DNA from: Spirochaetaceae bacterium
GTDB taxonomy: Bacteria; Spirochaetota; Leptospiria; Leptospirales; Leptonemataceae
Reading direction: 5' to 3'
Length of the DNA stretch: 64,000 nucleotides
Assembly (NCBI GenBank): GCA_002730875.1
Contig: PCBI01000019.1
Coordinates: 248,001 to 312,000, forward strand
Shown here: piece by piece, positions 35,566 to 45,002 of the stretch
How positions within the stretch are numbered: position 1 is the first letter of the stretch
How the letters are laid out: every line of letters starts with the position of its first letter
The notes under the pieces: generated by a model
Told to the model about the DNA's origin: nothing
Database searches by the model: none
The model's input: only the letters and a program-made list of their open reading frames with translations
Position numbers and translations under genes: made by a program

Positions 35566-36012
35566 ATGGCAGTAAGCAAAGACCTTGTAGGCAAGAAATT
35601 AAACCCCTATACATTCACCGTGGAGCGGGGCAAGATAAAGGAATTCTGTAGAGCAATCGGCGAGACCAATCCCGTATTTTTGGATCCGGCCAAAGCAAAA
35701 GAGGCCGGCTTTGAAGACACTCCCATTCCTCCTACATTCCAGACCGCTTTTCAATTCTGGGGCTATCCAGAGATCTTCAACGACATGAGCGAGATGGGCA
35801 TCGATGTGCAGCGACTGCTACACATGAAAGAGGAATACAACTACCTGAAGCCTATCTATCCCGGAACCGAGATCCATGCGCAGGGCGAAGTAGTGGATGT
35901 GAAGACCGGCAAGATGGACATGGTTACCTTCAAGACCACTTTTGCCAATAAGTCCGGCGAGCCGCTTCTGGAAGCGGAAATGGCCATTGTAATCCGACCG
36001 GAGGATAGCTAA
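35566..36012 (+). CDS. MaoC-like dehydratase, N-terminal FAS1-type subunit (HadA-like)
   Basis: 148 residues with a MaoC_dehydrat_N hot-dog fold: [53 protein letters not shown] and [20 protein letters not shown]. It is the substrate-binding, non-catalytic partner in HadAB-type (3R)-hydroxyacyl-ACP dehydratases. The ATG at 35566 is chosen because the family begins with this segment; ATG 35539 is possible. Paired with the catalytic partner 92 bases downstream. Confidence 0.85.
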   Translation: MAVSKDLVGKKLNPYTFTVERGKIKEFCRAIGETNPVFLDPAKAKEAGFEDTPIPPTFQTAFQFWGYPEIFNDMSEMGIDVQRLLHMKEEYNYLKPIYPGTEIHAQGEVVDVKTGKMDMVTFKTTFANKSGEPLLEAEMAIVIRPEDS

Positions 36013-36104
36013 TCATCGCAGTCTTGCGAACTTGCCGGGATTGCCCGTAGCGGGCTGGCGGCAGGTGACCTTCAGAGATTCCGAAGATTAAAAGGAGCAA
36101 TACT

Positions 36105-36518
36105 ATGAATCGAATCAAACTAAGCGACTACAAACAGGGCGACGAAATCCCTGAACTGAAGACCAGCGCCATCCAGCATATGGACCTGGTCCGCTACGCG
36201 GGCGCCAGCGGGGACTTCAATCCAATCCACACAGATCCAGACTTCGCCGAAAAGGTGGGCCTGGGCGGAACCATCGCGCATGGGATGTACGTAATGGCTT
36301 TGCTTGGCCGTTGCGTTACCGACTGGGTGAATCCGGCGCAGATGCAATCCTTTGGAGTGAAATTCAAGGCTATGACCAAGCCAGGGCAGGCCATTACCTG
36401 TTCCGGCAAGGTTAAGAAGATCAAGGAAGAAGAAAAGCTGATGACCGTTGCCGTACAGGCGGCAGACGAGAACGGCGAAGTAAAAGCGGCCGGCGACATT
36501 GTGATTGCCTGCGATTGA
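36105..36518 (+). CDS. MaoC-like hydratase/dehydratase (HadB-like)
   Basis: 137 residues, single hot-dog domain. The catalytic Asp and His of hydratase 2 enzymes are in GDFNPIHTDPDFA; GTIAHGMYVMALLG is the helix motif. The start has AAAGGAG eight bases upstream. With the preceding gene it probably forms a (3R)-hydroxyacyl dehydratase of fatty-acid metabolism. It overlaps the possible TTG start of queG. Confidence 0.9.
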   Translation: MNRIKLSDYKQGDEIPELKTSAIQHMDLVRYAGASGDFNPIHTDPDFAEKVGLGGTIAHGMYVMALLGRCVTDWVNPAQMQSFGVKFKAMTKPGQAITCSGKVKKIKEEEKLMTVAVQAADENGEVKAAGDIVIACD

Positions 36519-36535
36519 TTCAAACCGGGCGCGGT

Positions 36536-37771
36536 ATGCATCAGCCTTCGCGCAATCCCTGTTTGAGCAAGAGTCAACAAACCCGCTTTCTGGAATTGTG
36601 TCAGGAGGCGGGTTTTGATTTGTACGGGTTTACCCTTGCTTCGATTTCGCAGGAAGATAGAGAAAACCTGGACAGATTCGCCAGGGAAAATGCGAGCAAC
36701 GACCTGCACTGGTTTAACCAGCATGTGCATCTCAGAACCCATCCTTCGGACATCCTGCCCGGCGCGATTTCCGTTCTGATGCTCGGCGCCATCTACAGAC
36801 ACCCCGAAATGGATGAGGCTCTTGCCAATTCCCGGGCAAAGGTATCGCGCTATGCGGCGGGTAAGGATTATCACCTGGTTCTTCGCAAGAAAGCGGCAAG
36901 GCTGGCGGACCGATTCTTTGAACTTCATAGAAAAGAGCTCCCCGGATTACGCTATCGCGTCACTACGGACTCGGCCCCCGTGCCGGAAAAGATCCTGGCG
37001 CGAAACGCGGGGCTGGGCTGGCAGGGAAAGAACACAAACTTGATCCATCCCGAGATGGGATCGTATTTCTTTCTTACAGGAGTCTTTCTAAACGCGGACC
37101 TGGAAGGCTTCGCGGAAGATCTGTTACGCCACCCATCTACTTTTCCATCGCATTCTAATTCGCAGGGGCTCCCTGATTTGCGTTCAGCTTCCCCCGAAAA
37201 CTTCGGCGATCCTCGAAAAAGCAGCGGAGATCGGTATGCCGCAAACAGCAACGGCGGGGAGACGGCCCGGTCGGCCGAGCAAGAAGGTCTTTTTGGTTCT
37301 GAAGTGCCGGAGATCCCCACGGATTCCGAATCTGGCGCCCAGTATGCCGAGCCTTCCCTTTTTCGGGCGCCTAACGTAGATCGCTGCGGAAGTTGTCGAC
37401 AGTGCCTGGATGCCTGTCCCACAGGGGCCCTGGAGCCTTATCGAATTGAAGCGAGCAAGTGTATATCATACTGGACCATTGAGGCAAAGTCGGCTATGCC
37501 TGAGACGGTGGCGGCAAACATCCAGAGCTGGATCTTTGGATGCGATATCTGTCAGGAAGTCTGTCCCTATAACCGGGGCGCAAAAGGTCGCCGACAGGTT
37601 ACGAAGGAGGAATCCTTTGAGCCCCGATCGTTTCTGATGCAATGGATGGCGAGTCCTACGGATCCCGGGGAATCCAATACCTGGTCAAAGCTTAGCGTTT
37701 CTTCGCCACTGAAGCGTCCCGGCCAGGACAGGTTTAGAGAGAGCTGGAAAGTCATTGATGCCCGGTCGTGA
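36536..37771 (+). CDS. queG: epoxyqueuosine reductase
   Basis: Final step of queuosine synthesis on tRNA: cobalamin and two [4Fe-4S] clusters reduce the epoxide. 411 residues from ATG 36536; an in-frame TTG at 36515 overlaps the previous stop. Visible: APVPEKILARNAGLGWQGKN (substrate site), CGSCRQCLDACPTG and CDICQEVCPYN (the two ferredoxin motifs), YWTIEAKSAMP. Residues about 193-279, just before the first cluster motif, are a Ser/Glu/Gly/Pro-rich insertion not found in the family. Confidence 0.93.
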   Translation: MHQPSRNPCLSKSQQTRFLELCQEAGFDLYGFTLASISQEDRENLDRFARENASNDLHWFNQHVHLRTHPSDILPGAISVLMLGAIYRHPEMDEALANSRAKVSRYAAGKDYHLVLRKKAARLADRFFELHRKELPGLRYRVTTDSAPVPEKILARNAGLGWQGKNTNLIHPEMGSYFFLTGVFLNADLEGFAEDLLRHPSTFPSHSNSQGLPDLRSASPENFGDPRKSSGDRYAANSNGGETARSAEQEGLFGSEVPEIPTDSESGAQYAEPSLFRAPNVDRCGSCRQCLDACPTGALEPYRIEASKCISYWTIEAKSAMPETVAANIQSWIFGCDICQEVCPYNRGAKGRRQVTKEESFEPRSFLMQWMASPTDPGESNTWSKLSVSSPLKRPGQDRFRESWKVIDARS

Positions 37772-37883
37772 AACCTTGCATGTGCGAATTAAATTGCATC
37801 CTCGGATCTGACCTGCCCGGAGAGATTCAATGGTGTGCGAAAGGTCGTTCTCAGGAAGGATAGTTCGCGTTAGCAGGTTTGCG

Positions 37884-39179
37884 TCAACGTTTGTATCTAA
37901 AGACAAAAAGTCCGTTATCATCGTCCGACACATAGACCAGATTCCCGGAAAATGTGACCGCCTGCGTTGGACCTGAAAGGGAATACTGGCCCAGTAAGGA
38001 AGGGCTGGAAGGATTGGATGCATCGATTAGTCGTAGACCGAAGCTGTGGTCCGCCACGGCAATAACGCTACCGTCTAGAGCCAGCTTATAGGCGTTCATC
38101 CCGGGTGTATAGGCGCCTAGCAACGTAGGCGATACCGGGTTGGAAACATTCAGGATTAGAAGTCCACCGGATCCATCAGCAACATAGGCCGTAGAGCCGG
38201 AAACAATGACATGGCTGGCATTGATTGATGCATAGGTGCCGATAACGGACGGGCTGCTTGGTACCGAAAAATCTATAACCTGAAGACCGCTGGCGCCCCT
38301 GGCTGCATACACGAGTGTACCTACAGCATCCAGTCCCAGTCCACCTGCGCTGGATTCGGTTCCCAGGAGGGTGGGGCTTCCTATGGCGGAAATATCAATC
38401 GCATGGATACCGCCAGAATCGCTGGCTGTATAGAGCAGGTTTCCTTCTGTATCCAGGTCATAGAGAAAACCCGGGGGGTCTGAACTTCCAATTGAGCTCG
38501 GAGCAGTGGGGTTGGAAATATCGTATGCCACCCATCCGTTTCCATGTAGCGCAACAAACAGTCTCAACCCATCCAGATGCAGGGCTCGCGCATTTCCAAA
38601 CGGATTTGCCTGGGCCGCGGGTGCTGGATTCGCAGGATCGGAAACACTGAGTATCTGCAAGTCGAAACCTCCCCAGTCTGCTACGTATGCATAGTCTCCC
38701 ACTATTACAGAATCCATCGCATTAACAGGCGTATTGATAGAGCCAATCAGAGCCGGGGCAGCCACATAGGTGGCCTCCGTTGCGAGGGAGAATCTCAGGT
38801 TATCTCCATCTCTGACACAGGCTATGGCCCGAATGCGGGTCACCGAGTTAGCAGATACGCCCAGAGGTTCTGCATACTGCGTCGAGCTACAGCTGGGGTC
38901 GCTGCCATCCAGAGTATAATGGATAGTGCTCACCTCTGTGGCGCTGGAGATGTTCACTGATTGCGCGGAATAGTAGGTCAACGATTCATCCGGCGAAAAG
39001 GTAGGAGGAAGCACCAGATTGCTCACCACTGCCGCCAGTAGCAGGTTTTGCTCTGTATCGCCAGCTGAGTCCTCATGAAGGCCGAAGATATCAGTCAGTG
39101 GATGAAAGACACAGTAGATAGGAGAGAGGGCAATGATCAGAATGACCATCGGAGTCAATTTTCGGATCCGGCGTTGCAT
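37884..39179 (-). CDS. exported LVIVD-repeat protein
   Basis: 431 residues with an N-terminal signal (IRKLTPMVILIIALSPIYC, possibly a lipobox). A chitobiase-C-terminal-like domain follows (about 60-140: TFSPDESLTYYSAQSVNISS, IHYTLDGSDPSCSST), then five to six LVIVD repeats of about 45 residues (for example AYVADWGGFDLQILSVSDP and VYAARGASGLQVIDFS), forming a beta-propeller. Common in Leptospira-type genomes; function unknown. Divergent from the Crp gene. Confidence 0.88.
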   Translation of the reverse strand: MQRRIRKLTPMVILIIALSPIYCVFHPLTDIFGLHEDSAGDTEQNLLLAAVVSNLVLPPTFSPDESLTYYSAQSVNISSATEVSTIHYTLDGSDPSCSSTQYAEPLGVSANSVTRIRAIACVRDGDNLRFSLATEATYVAAPALIGSINTPVNAMDSVIVGDYAYVADWGGFDLQILSVSDPANPAPAAQANPFGNARALHLDGLRLFVALHGNGWVAYDISNPTAPSSIGSSDPPGFLYDLDTEGNLLYTASDSGGIHAIDISAIGSPTLLGTESSAGGLGLDAVGTLVYAARGASGLQVIDFSVPSSPSVIGTYASINASHVIVSGSTAYVADGSGGLLILNVSNPVSPTLLGAYTPGMNAYKLALDGSVIAVADHSFGLRLIDASNPSSPSLLGQYSLSGPTQAVTFSGNLVYVSDDDNGLFVFRYKR

Positions 39180-39287
39180 TTTCTCTTTTCACCTTCAGGC
39201 ATCTTTACAGATAACTTCCAGGTTCTGGGGTCCACCTTTTTTGGGTTGAACTACCCGGTTGGAACCCGCGAGTATTCACTGAATGCA

Positions 39288-39878
39288 ATGAAAGACGAAG
39301 CGTTAGAATCCAGTATTCTGTCCTACTTTGAGAAATTCCAACCCCTGAGAGAAGGCGCTCGTCAAGCGATCCTGGATTGTGCCTCAAGCGTGGAGTTCAA
39401 GAAAGGGCAGCTTCTGGTTCGAGCCGGAGAAATGGCCCCAAACATCTATTTCCTGCATTCAGGAATTATTCGAGCCCATTATCCATTGAATGATCGCGAA
39501 ATCACCGGTTGGCTTACATTTCCGGGAGATCTGGCGGCCGCCTTCGAGTCCATGGCCCGGGGCAAACCGGCCGATGAGACGCTGGAAGCCATGAAGGATG
39601 GCGCCGCCACTTACATTCGCTACAATGCCTTGAAAGAAGCTGGCAAGAAGTGGCCGGAGATTCTGCATCTAATCATCCTGGTGCTGGAGGATGCCTATCT
39701 TCGTCTGGAGCGTCGTGCCTCCCATCTACAGTCCAATTCCGCGGAAGCCCGCCTGCGAATGCTTCTCCAAGCGGAACCGGAAGTAATGGAGTTGGTACCA
39801 AACTATCAGGTGGCCAGTTACCTGGGTATTACACCTGAAACGTTGAGCAGGCTACTAACAAAGCTCTTTCGAGCTTGA
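39288..39878 (+). CDS. Crp/Fnr family transcriptional regulator
   Basis: 196 residues from ATG 39288; upstream extensions are not protein-like. A cNMP-binding-type barrel (about 20-115: VEFKKGQLLVRAGEMAPNIYF, GWLTFPGDLAAAFESMARGKPA) and a C-terminal winged helix with recognition helix in NYQVASYLGITPETLSRLLTKL. The sensor lacks a recognisable cAMP cassette and Fnr cysteines, so its ligand is unclear. Its likely target includes the 108-base region shared with the divergent LVIVD gene. Confidence 0.88.
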   Translation: MKDEALESSILSYFEKFQPLREGARQAILDCASSVEFKKGQLLVRAGEMAPNIYFLHSGIIRAHYPLNDREITGWLTFPGDLAAAFESMARGKPADETLEAMKDGAATYIRYNALKEAGKKWPEILHLIILVLEDAYLRLERRASHLQSNSAEARLRMLLQAEPEVMELVPNYQVASYLGITPETLSRLLTKLFRA

Positions 39879-40044
39879 TTCGCGCACTTCGTATCCATCC
39901 GCATGTTCGGAGTAAGCTCGGCAACGGCTGCCTTTCGCCACATTTCAGGTCGCGTCCCTGAAGAGTTTATATTGCCGGGTTTGTTCCGCGAACCATTTCT
40001 TACAATAGGCTATCGGCACCATTCACCCGGCGTAGCGGCCCTTT

Positions 40045-41484
40045 CTAAATACTGCCGGAAATCATACCTTTAAGGATGGAAAGGCCGGCTCGCAGGAAAC
40101 CGCCGATGGGCCAGCGCATTCCGCTGGCAAAGAGCGTTCGCATTCTTTCTGCATCGGAGTCCATCCTGTCCTCTGTGGCCAGGTCTGCGGTAAGCTTTCC
40201 GGACATGAGGGCAGTGCCCACTCCGCTGCCGCCACCGTAACCGATGCTCAGAATAACGTTGGGATGGCCGGGCACCGTGCCCACTATCGGCGCTTCGGTG
40301 CCGGTCTGCAAATAGGCGCCGGCCCAGGCGCTTCCAATGCTTGTTGAGTCCAGAAAAGGAAATCGCTTAAATAAGGCTCTCTCAAGTTTCATGAAGGATC
40401 GCACATGGCGATCATCCTCTTCGCGAACTGCGGAATCGCGATCCACTCCGTTAAATAGTAGGCTCCTGCCGTGGAGTCGACCTATGTAGAAACTCAAAGC
40501 AGGGTCTCCAAAAGGCGCTCTGCTTCGGCTGATTCGATCCAGTGTCGCATCATCCAGCGGGTTGGTGGCCAGCATATATGTATGCTTTGGCTTTGCTTCG
40601 GGGATGGGAAAGTTCCTCTCAATTCTGTCCGTATAAGCGTTGGTGGCCAATATCAGCTTGGCCGCGCGAACCATGTAGCCGGCGGAAGTTTTTAGCTCTA
40701 CCTGTGTATGGCCGGACTTCACTGACTGAATGGCAGCGTCTTCATAGATGTTAATGGCGTTTCTTTCGCAAATGGCCTTCAGGCTCCTTACAAGATGAAA
40801 GGGGTGTATGGTGTCGATTTCGTATGCAATGGCCGATCGGGCCGGATAGCTTACGATATCGCCTGTTCTTGCAGCGCTGATTTGCTCGGTGGGATAGCCG
40901 GCTTTGGCGAATCTGGGAGCGGCCCAGCGAATGGTGGCTTCTTCCAGGGCATTCCTGGCAACCAGGTGATGTCTGGATGGTTGCCATATCTGGTCTGGAG
41001 AGTAACCCTGCTCCTTGAGGAATGTCTTCAATTCTCTTAGATTGGATTCAATATTTCTGGAAACGAATCGGATCTCCTCCCATCGCTTTTCATTTTCCGT
41101 GTCTTCCAGAAGCCAGAGCAGAGGGGGCAGTCCCATGAGCCAGCCAGCATTTCGTCCGCTGGCTCCGAACCCGGCATGCTGGGCCTCAAAGATGCTAACA
41201 TCTAATTTTGGATTTCGACACTTGATTTCCAGGGCGGCGCTTAATCCGGCGAAACCCGCGCCCACAATTGCTATGTCGCAATAGAGGTTGCGGTCCGGTT
41301 TCCGCGGCTTCTCTTTGCTCCAGCCCTCCCTTTCTTCTCTGGTAGCTTCAGTTTTTGCGCTTTCTTCGGATGAGAAAGCCCGAGAAGCCTTCGGATCCGG
41401 GGCGTCTTCCGAGAACCAGTGGGACGTTTTGAAAGGTAGCCGGTTATCTACAAGCCGGCTGTCGGCAGATCTGCGATTACTCAT
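40045..41484 (-). CDS. FAD-dependent amine/amino-acid oxidoreductase (DAO family)
   Basis: 479 residues. The FAD-binding Rossmann motif DIAIVGAGFAGLSAALEI (about residue 70), FGASGRNAGW and C-terminal SIGYGGGSGVGTALMSGKL place it near gamma-glutamylputrescine oxidase/PuuB-like enzymes. The first 65 residues are a charged, Ser-rich extension. ATG 41484 is chosen over a TTG 63 bases upstream. Divergent from the aldo/keto reductase (102 bases). Confidence 0.87.
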   Translation of the reverse strand: MSNRRSADSRLVDNRLPFKTSHWFSEDAPDPKASRAFSSEESAKTEATREEREGWSKEKPRKPDRNLYCDIAIVGAGFAGLSAALEIKCRNPKLDVSIFEAQHAGFGASGRNAGWLMGLPPLLWLLEDTENEKRWEEIRFVSRNIESNLRELKTFLKEQGYSPDQIWQPSRHHLVARNALEEATIRWAAPRFAKAGYPTEQISAARTGDIVSYPARSAIAYEIDTIHPFHLVRSLKAICERNAINIYEDAAIQSVKSGHTQVELKTSAGYMVRAAKLILATNAYTDRIERNFPIPEAKPKHTYMLATNPLDDATLDRISRSRAPFGDPALSFYIGRLHGRSLLFNGVDRDSAVREEDDRHVRSFMKLERALFKRFPFLDSTSIGSAWAGAYLQTGTEAPIVGTVPGHPNVILSIGYGGGSGVGTALMSGKLTADLATEDRMDSDAERMRTLFASGMRWPIGGFLRAGLSILKGMISGSI

Positions 41485-41586
41485 GGATGTATGGTAGGCG
41501 ATTTCGCCCCGGATTTCATTGACGGATGTCAATATTTGCGAAGTCAATCACTGGACAAAATCGCCAGACTGCCTTAATCTGAAACA

Positions 41587-42582
<996 letters not shown>

Positions 42583-42815
42583 AGGAAGCGAAACAGAGAG
42601 CCTCAAGAACAGAGTTCCGGGATTACGCAAAAAAGAGTTTTGTCCAATCTGTGAGCATCCCTGGACGGCATCCGCCCCTTTCCTGGGGAAACTCCAGGTA
42701 TTGAATTATTCCTTCTTCGGACTCACACTTCTTTTGCTGGCCAGGAAACGGGACGGTTTTCTAATTGTAGCCATACCCCTGCTTTCGATTTTCGACATAC
42801 AGGTTAGGTGCTGCT

Positions 42816-44135
42816 ATGAATATGATGGAAATCGCTTTTCCCATTATTGTGGGATTGATTTTCCTGGAGATGATCCTGGGGTGGATCCAGCATCGCCCCT
42901 ATTACCGAGTGAATGATACCGTAGCTGGCATCAGTACAGGCATCATGTTCATGCTGGTAGGTGTGCCGACTCTCTTTGGCGCCTTAATCGTTTACGATTG
43001 GATTGAAACAAACTTTTCGTTATTCACGCTTTTTGACTGGCAGGCTATTCCTTTCGACGATCCTCTTGTATTTGCCTCCGAGTTCCCCTATGTTCACATC
43101 AATGCAGTGCCGTTCCTGTACTGGGTGTTCGTGATTTTCGCGGTGGATTTTCTCTACTACTGGTTTCACCGGCTTTCCCACGAGGTTAACTTTCTATGGG
43201 GTTCTCACGTAACCCATCATTCCAGCGAACAGTTTAATCTGGCCGTTTCTTTCCGGGGCGGTAGTTTTCAGCGGGTCTTTGAATACGCCTTTTTCCTTCC
43301 GCTGGCATTTCTGGGTATCAACTGGTTCATGTTTCTTTTTGCGCACCGAGTGCTAAAGCTATATCAGTTCTGGGTGCACACGGCAGCGGTCCCGGAGCTG
43401 GGCTTTCTGGAATATTTCATGGTTACACCTTCCAATCATCGGGTGCACCATGGTAGAAACCCGCAATACATAGACAAGAACCATGGCGGAATCTTCATTA
43501 TTTGGGATCGCATGTTTGGAACTTATGAACCGGAAAGAGAAAAGATCAACTACGGTATTACCAACCAGCTAACGAGCTTCAACCCATTGTGGATGACCTT
43601 TCATTACTACGCGGAGCTCTGGCAGCAAACCCTGGCTACCCGGTCCTGGAAGAATAAGTTTAAGGTCTGGTTTGCCAGGCCCGGTTGGAAGCCGGCAGAT
43701 CTGGGCTCCAGCGAAATCGTGTATTCAGACCCGGCCCGGCCGGATTACGATCCGCCCCTACCGAAAAGGGTTAAGATTTACGGTATTTTTCAGTTCTTCT
43801 TCCTGTCTGCTTCGGGCCTGCTGGCGTACAGCCTGGCCCACGATTCGGCTTTTGGCATCTTCCGGCTATTGATTCTGATCGGTTTTACCGTGTATGGATT
43901 AACAGTGGTTGGGGGAATACTGGATAGCAAAGCATGGACCTTTCCCGCGGAGATGCTGCGGCTTGTGCTGCTTCCCCTTGCTGCCTTCTTAATTCACCTT
44001 AACGGATTTTTGAAAGTAGATTTGCTCCTGGGGCTGGTTGTCTACAGCGCCGTTTCCCTGGTCTGGCTAACCCTGCTGCGCAAGGCCTTTACTGGCGAAG
44101 ACGACAGCCCGGAGGCGCCGGTAGCCGCTGCGTAG
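42816..44135 (+). CDS. alkylglycerol-monooxygenase-like (TMEM195) fatty acid hydroxylase family membrane protein
   Basis: 439 residues with eight to nine membrane helices. The di-iron histidine motifs are WFHRLSHEVNFLW, HVTHHSSEQFN and HRVHHGRNPQYIDKNHGG followed by IIWDRMFGTYEPE. The last motif and the spacing match human alkylglycerol monooxygenase more closely than sterol desaturases. Family knowledge predicts tetrahydrobiopterin-dependent cleavage of ether lipids, but the cofactor here is unproven. A C-terminal extension (residues 330-430) adds three membrane helices, as in TMEM195 proteins. Monocistronic. Confidence 0.87.
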   Translation: MNMMEIAFPIIVGLIFLEMILGWIQHRPYYRVNDTVAGISTGIMFMLVGVPTLFGALIVYDWIETNFSLFTLFDWQAIPFDDPLVFASEFPYVHINAVPFLYWVFVIFAVDFLYYWFHRLSHEVNFLWGSHVTHHSSEQFNLAVSFRGGSFQRVFEYAFFLPLAFLGINWFMFLFAHRVLKLYQFWVHTAAVPELGFLEYFMVTPSNHRVHHGRNPQYIDKNHGGIFIIWDRMFGTYEPEREKINYGITNQLTSFNPLWMTFHYYAELWQQTLATRSWKNKFKVWFARPGWKPADLGSSEIVYSDPARPDYDPPLPKRVKIYGIFQFFFLSASGLLAYSLAHDSAFGIFRLLILIGFTVYGLTVVGGILDSKAWTFPAEMLRLVLLPLAAFLIHLNGFLKVDLLLGLVVYSAVSLVWLTLLRKAFTGEDDSPEAPVAAA

Positions 44136-44301
44136 ATTGGCTAATCGGCACTTTCTTGCCCGGCACTTTTTTGCCCGGCAGTGTGGCGCCAGTATTATTT
44201 CTGACCGTCGCCGGTGCCCTTTCTCGCCGGACAAATGCCGGACGGCCCTGTTGTTAACCGTTCGGGGGATTAGCCGCTGTCTGCCTTGAGTGCATTTGTG
44301 C

Positions 44302-44526
44302 TCAGGATTCGGTCCGGATGGCTTCTTTGACCTCCTGCAGAAGATGCTCAGAGTAGTTCTGTTGTAGGATCCACCGTGCCTTATCCTCCAGGAATTCCTG
44401 GAAGGAGAACAGGTGGCGGTTCGGATCCTTTCCCGGATCAAAGTATTCTTTGATTAGAACCTGCCCTTCCAGAAGCTGGATTTCCAATGAGGCATAGTTT
44501 GCGCTATGTCGCCAGGTACGTTTCAT
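44302..44526 (-). CDS. conserved-looking hypothetical protein, 74 aa
   Basis: Soluble, 74 residues, mixed charge, predicted beta then helical (LEIQLLEGQVLIKEYFD, then FSFQEFLEDKARWIL). GAGGA five bases upstream of ATG 44526 supports translation. Family not recognised. Divergent from the small Cys gene at 44603. Confidence 0.6.
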   Translation of the reverse strand: MKRTWRHSANYASLEIQLLEGQVLIKEYFDPGKDPNRHLFSFQEFLEDKARWILQQNYSEHLLQEVKEAIRTES

Positions 44527-44602
44527 TCTCGTCCTCTATCACCTGGTAAGAAAGTTAAATAAAAAAATAAGACCAGGATTGCATTTAGTCGTCCAACCGG
44601 AT

Positions 44603-44833
44603 ATGAAGCCTCCGATCTGCGAGCTATGTGGCCACGATTTCCGGCACCAGTGGGACGGATCCGATGCCGGAGGGGGGCTGGTGCAATTCGCCGATTACAG
44701 ACCTCTGCCCGGTAACCAGGTGGGACATCCGGCCGGGCTAGGATTCTTCTGTTCAGTTCATTTAACCCAGGCAAGGAGCCTGCATCATTTGTCCATGATC
44801 GATGCAATGGAGCGAATGCAGCAGACCGATTGA
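44603..44833 (+). CDS. small zinc-ribbon-like protein, 76 aa
   Basis: 76 residues from ATG 44603. ICELCGHDF supplies a Cys-x2-Cys pair and FFCSVHL a Cys and His further on, so one metal site is plausible. The residues between are Gly-rich. No family recognised, and the ribosome site is weak. Alternative in-frame start at 44579. Confidence 0.55.
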   Translation: MKPPICELCGHDFRHQWDGSDAGGGLVQFADYRPLPGNQVGHPAGLGFFCSVHLTQARSLHHLSMIDAMERMQQTD

Positions 44834-45002
44834 TTACGCCAGGCAAGGGCTAAGTCTGGCCAACCACTAGCTGCGACGGACCCTCGGGCCAATGGCCGAA
44901 ACCCCGGCGCCTACAGACGCTCTGACAAAACCGGCAGGCGCTACCAGCCTCCGGATCCCGGATCGGTCATTAGTCAAGGGCCGGCCGTGGTGAGTCCAAT
45001 CG

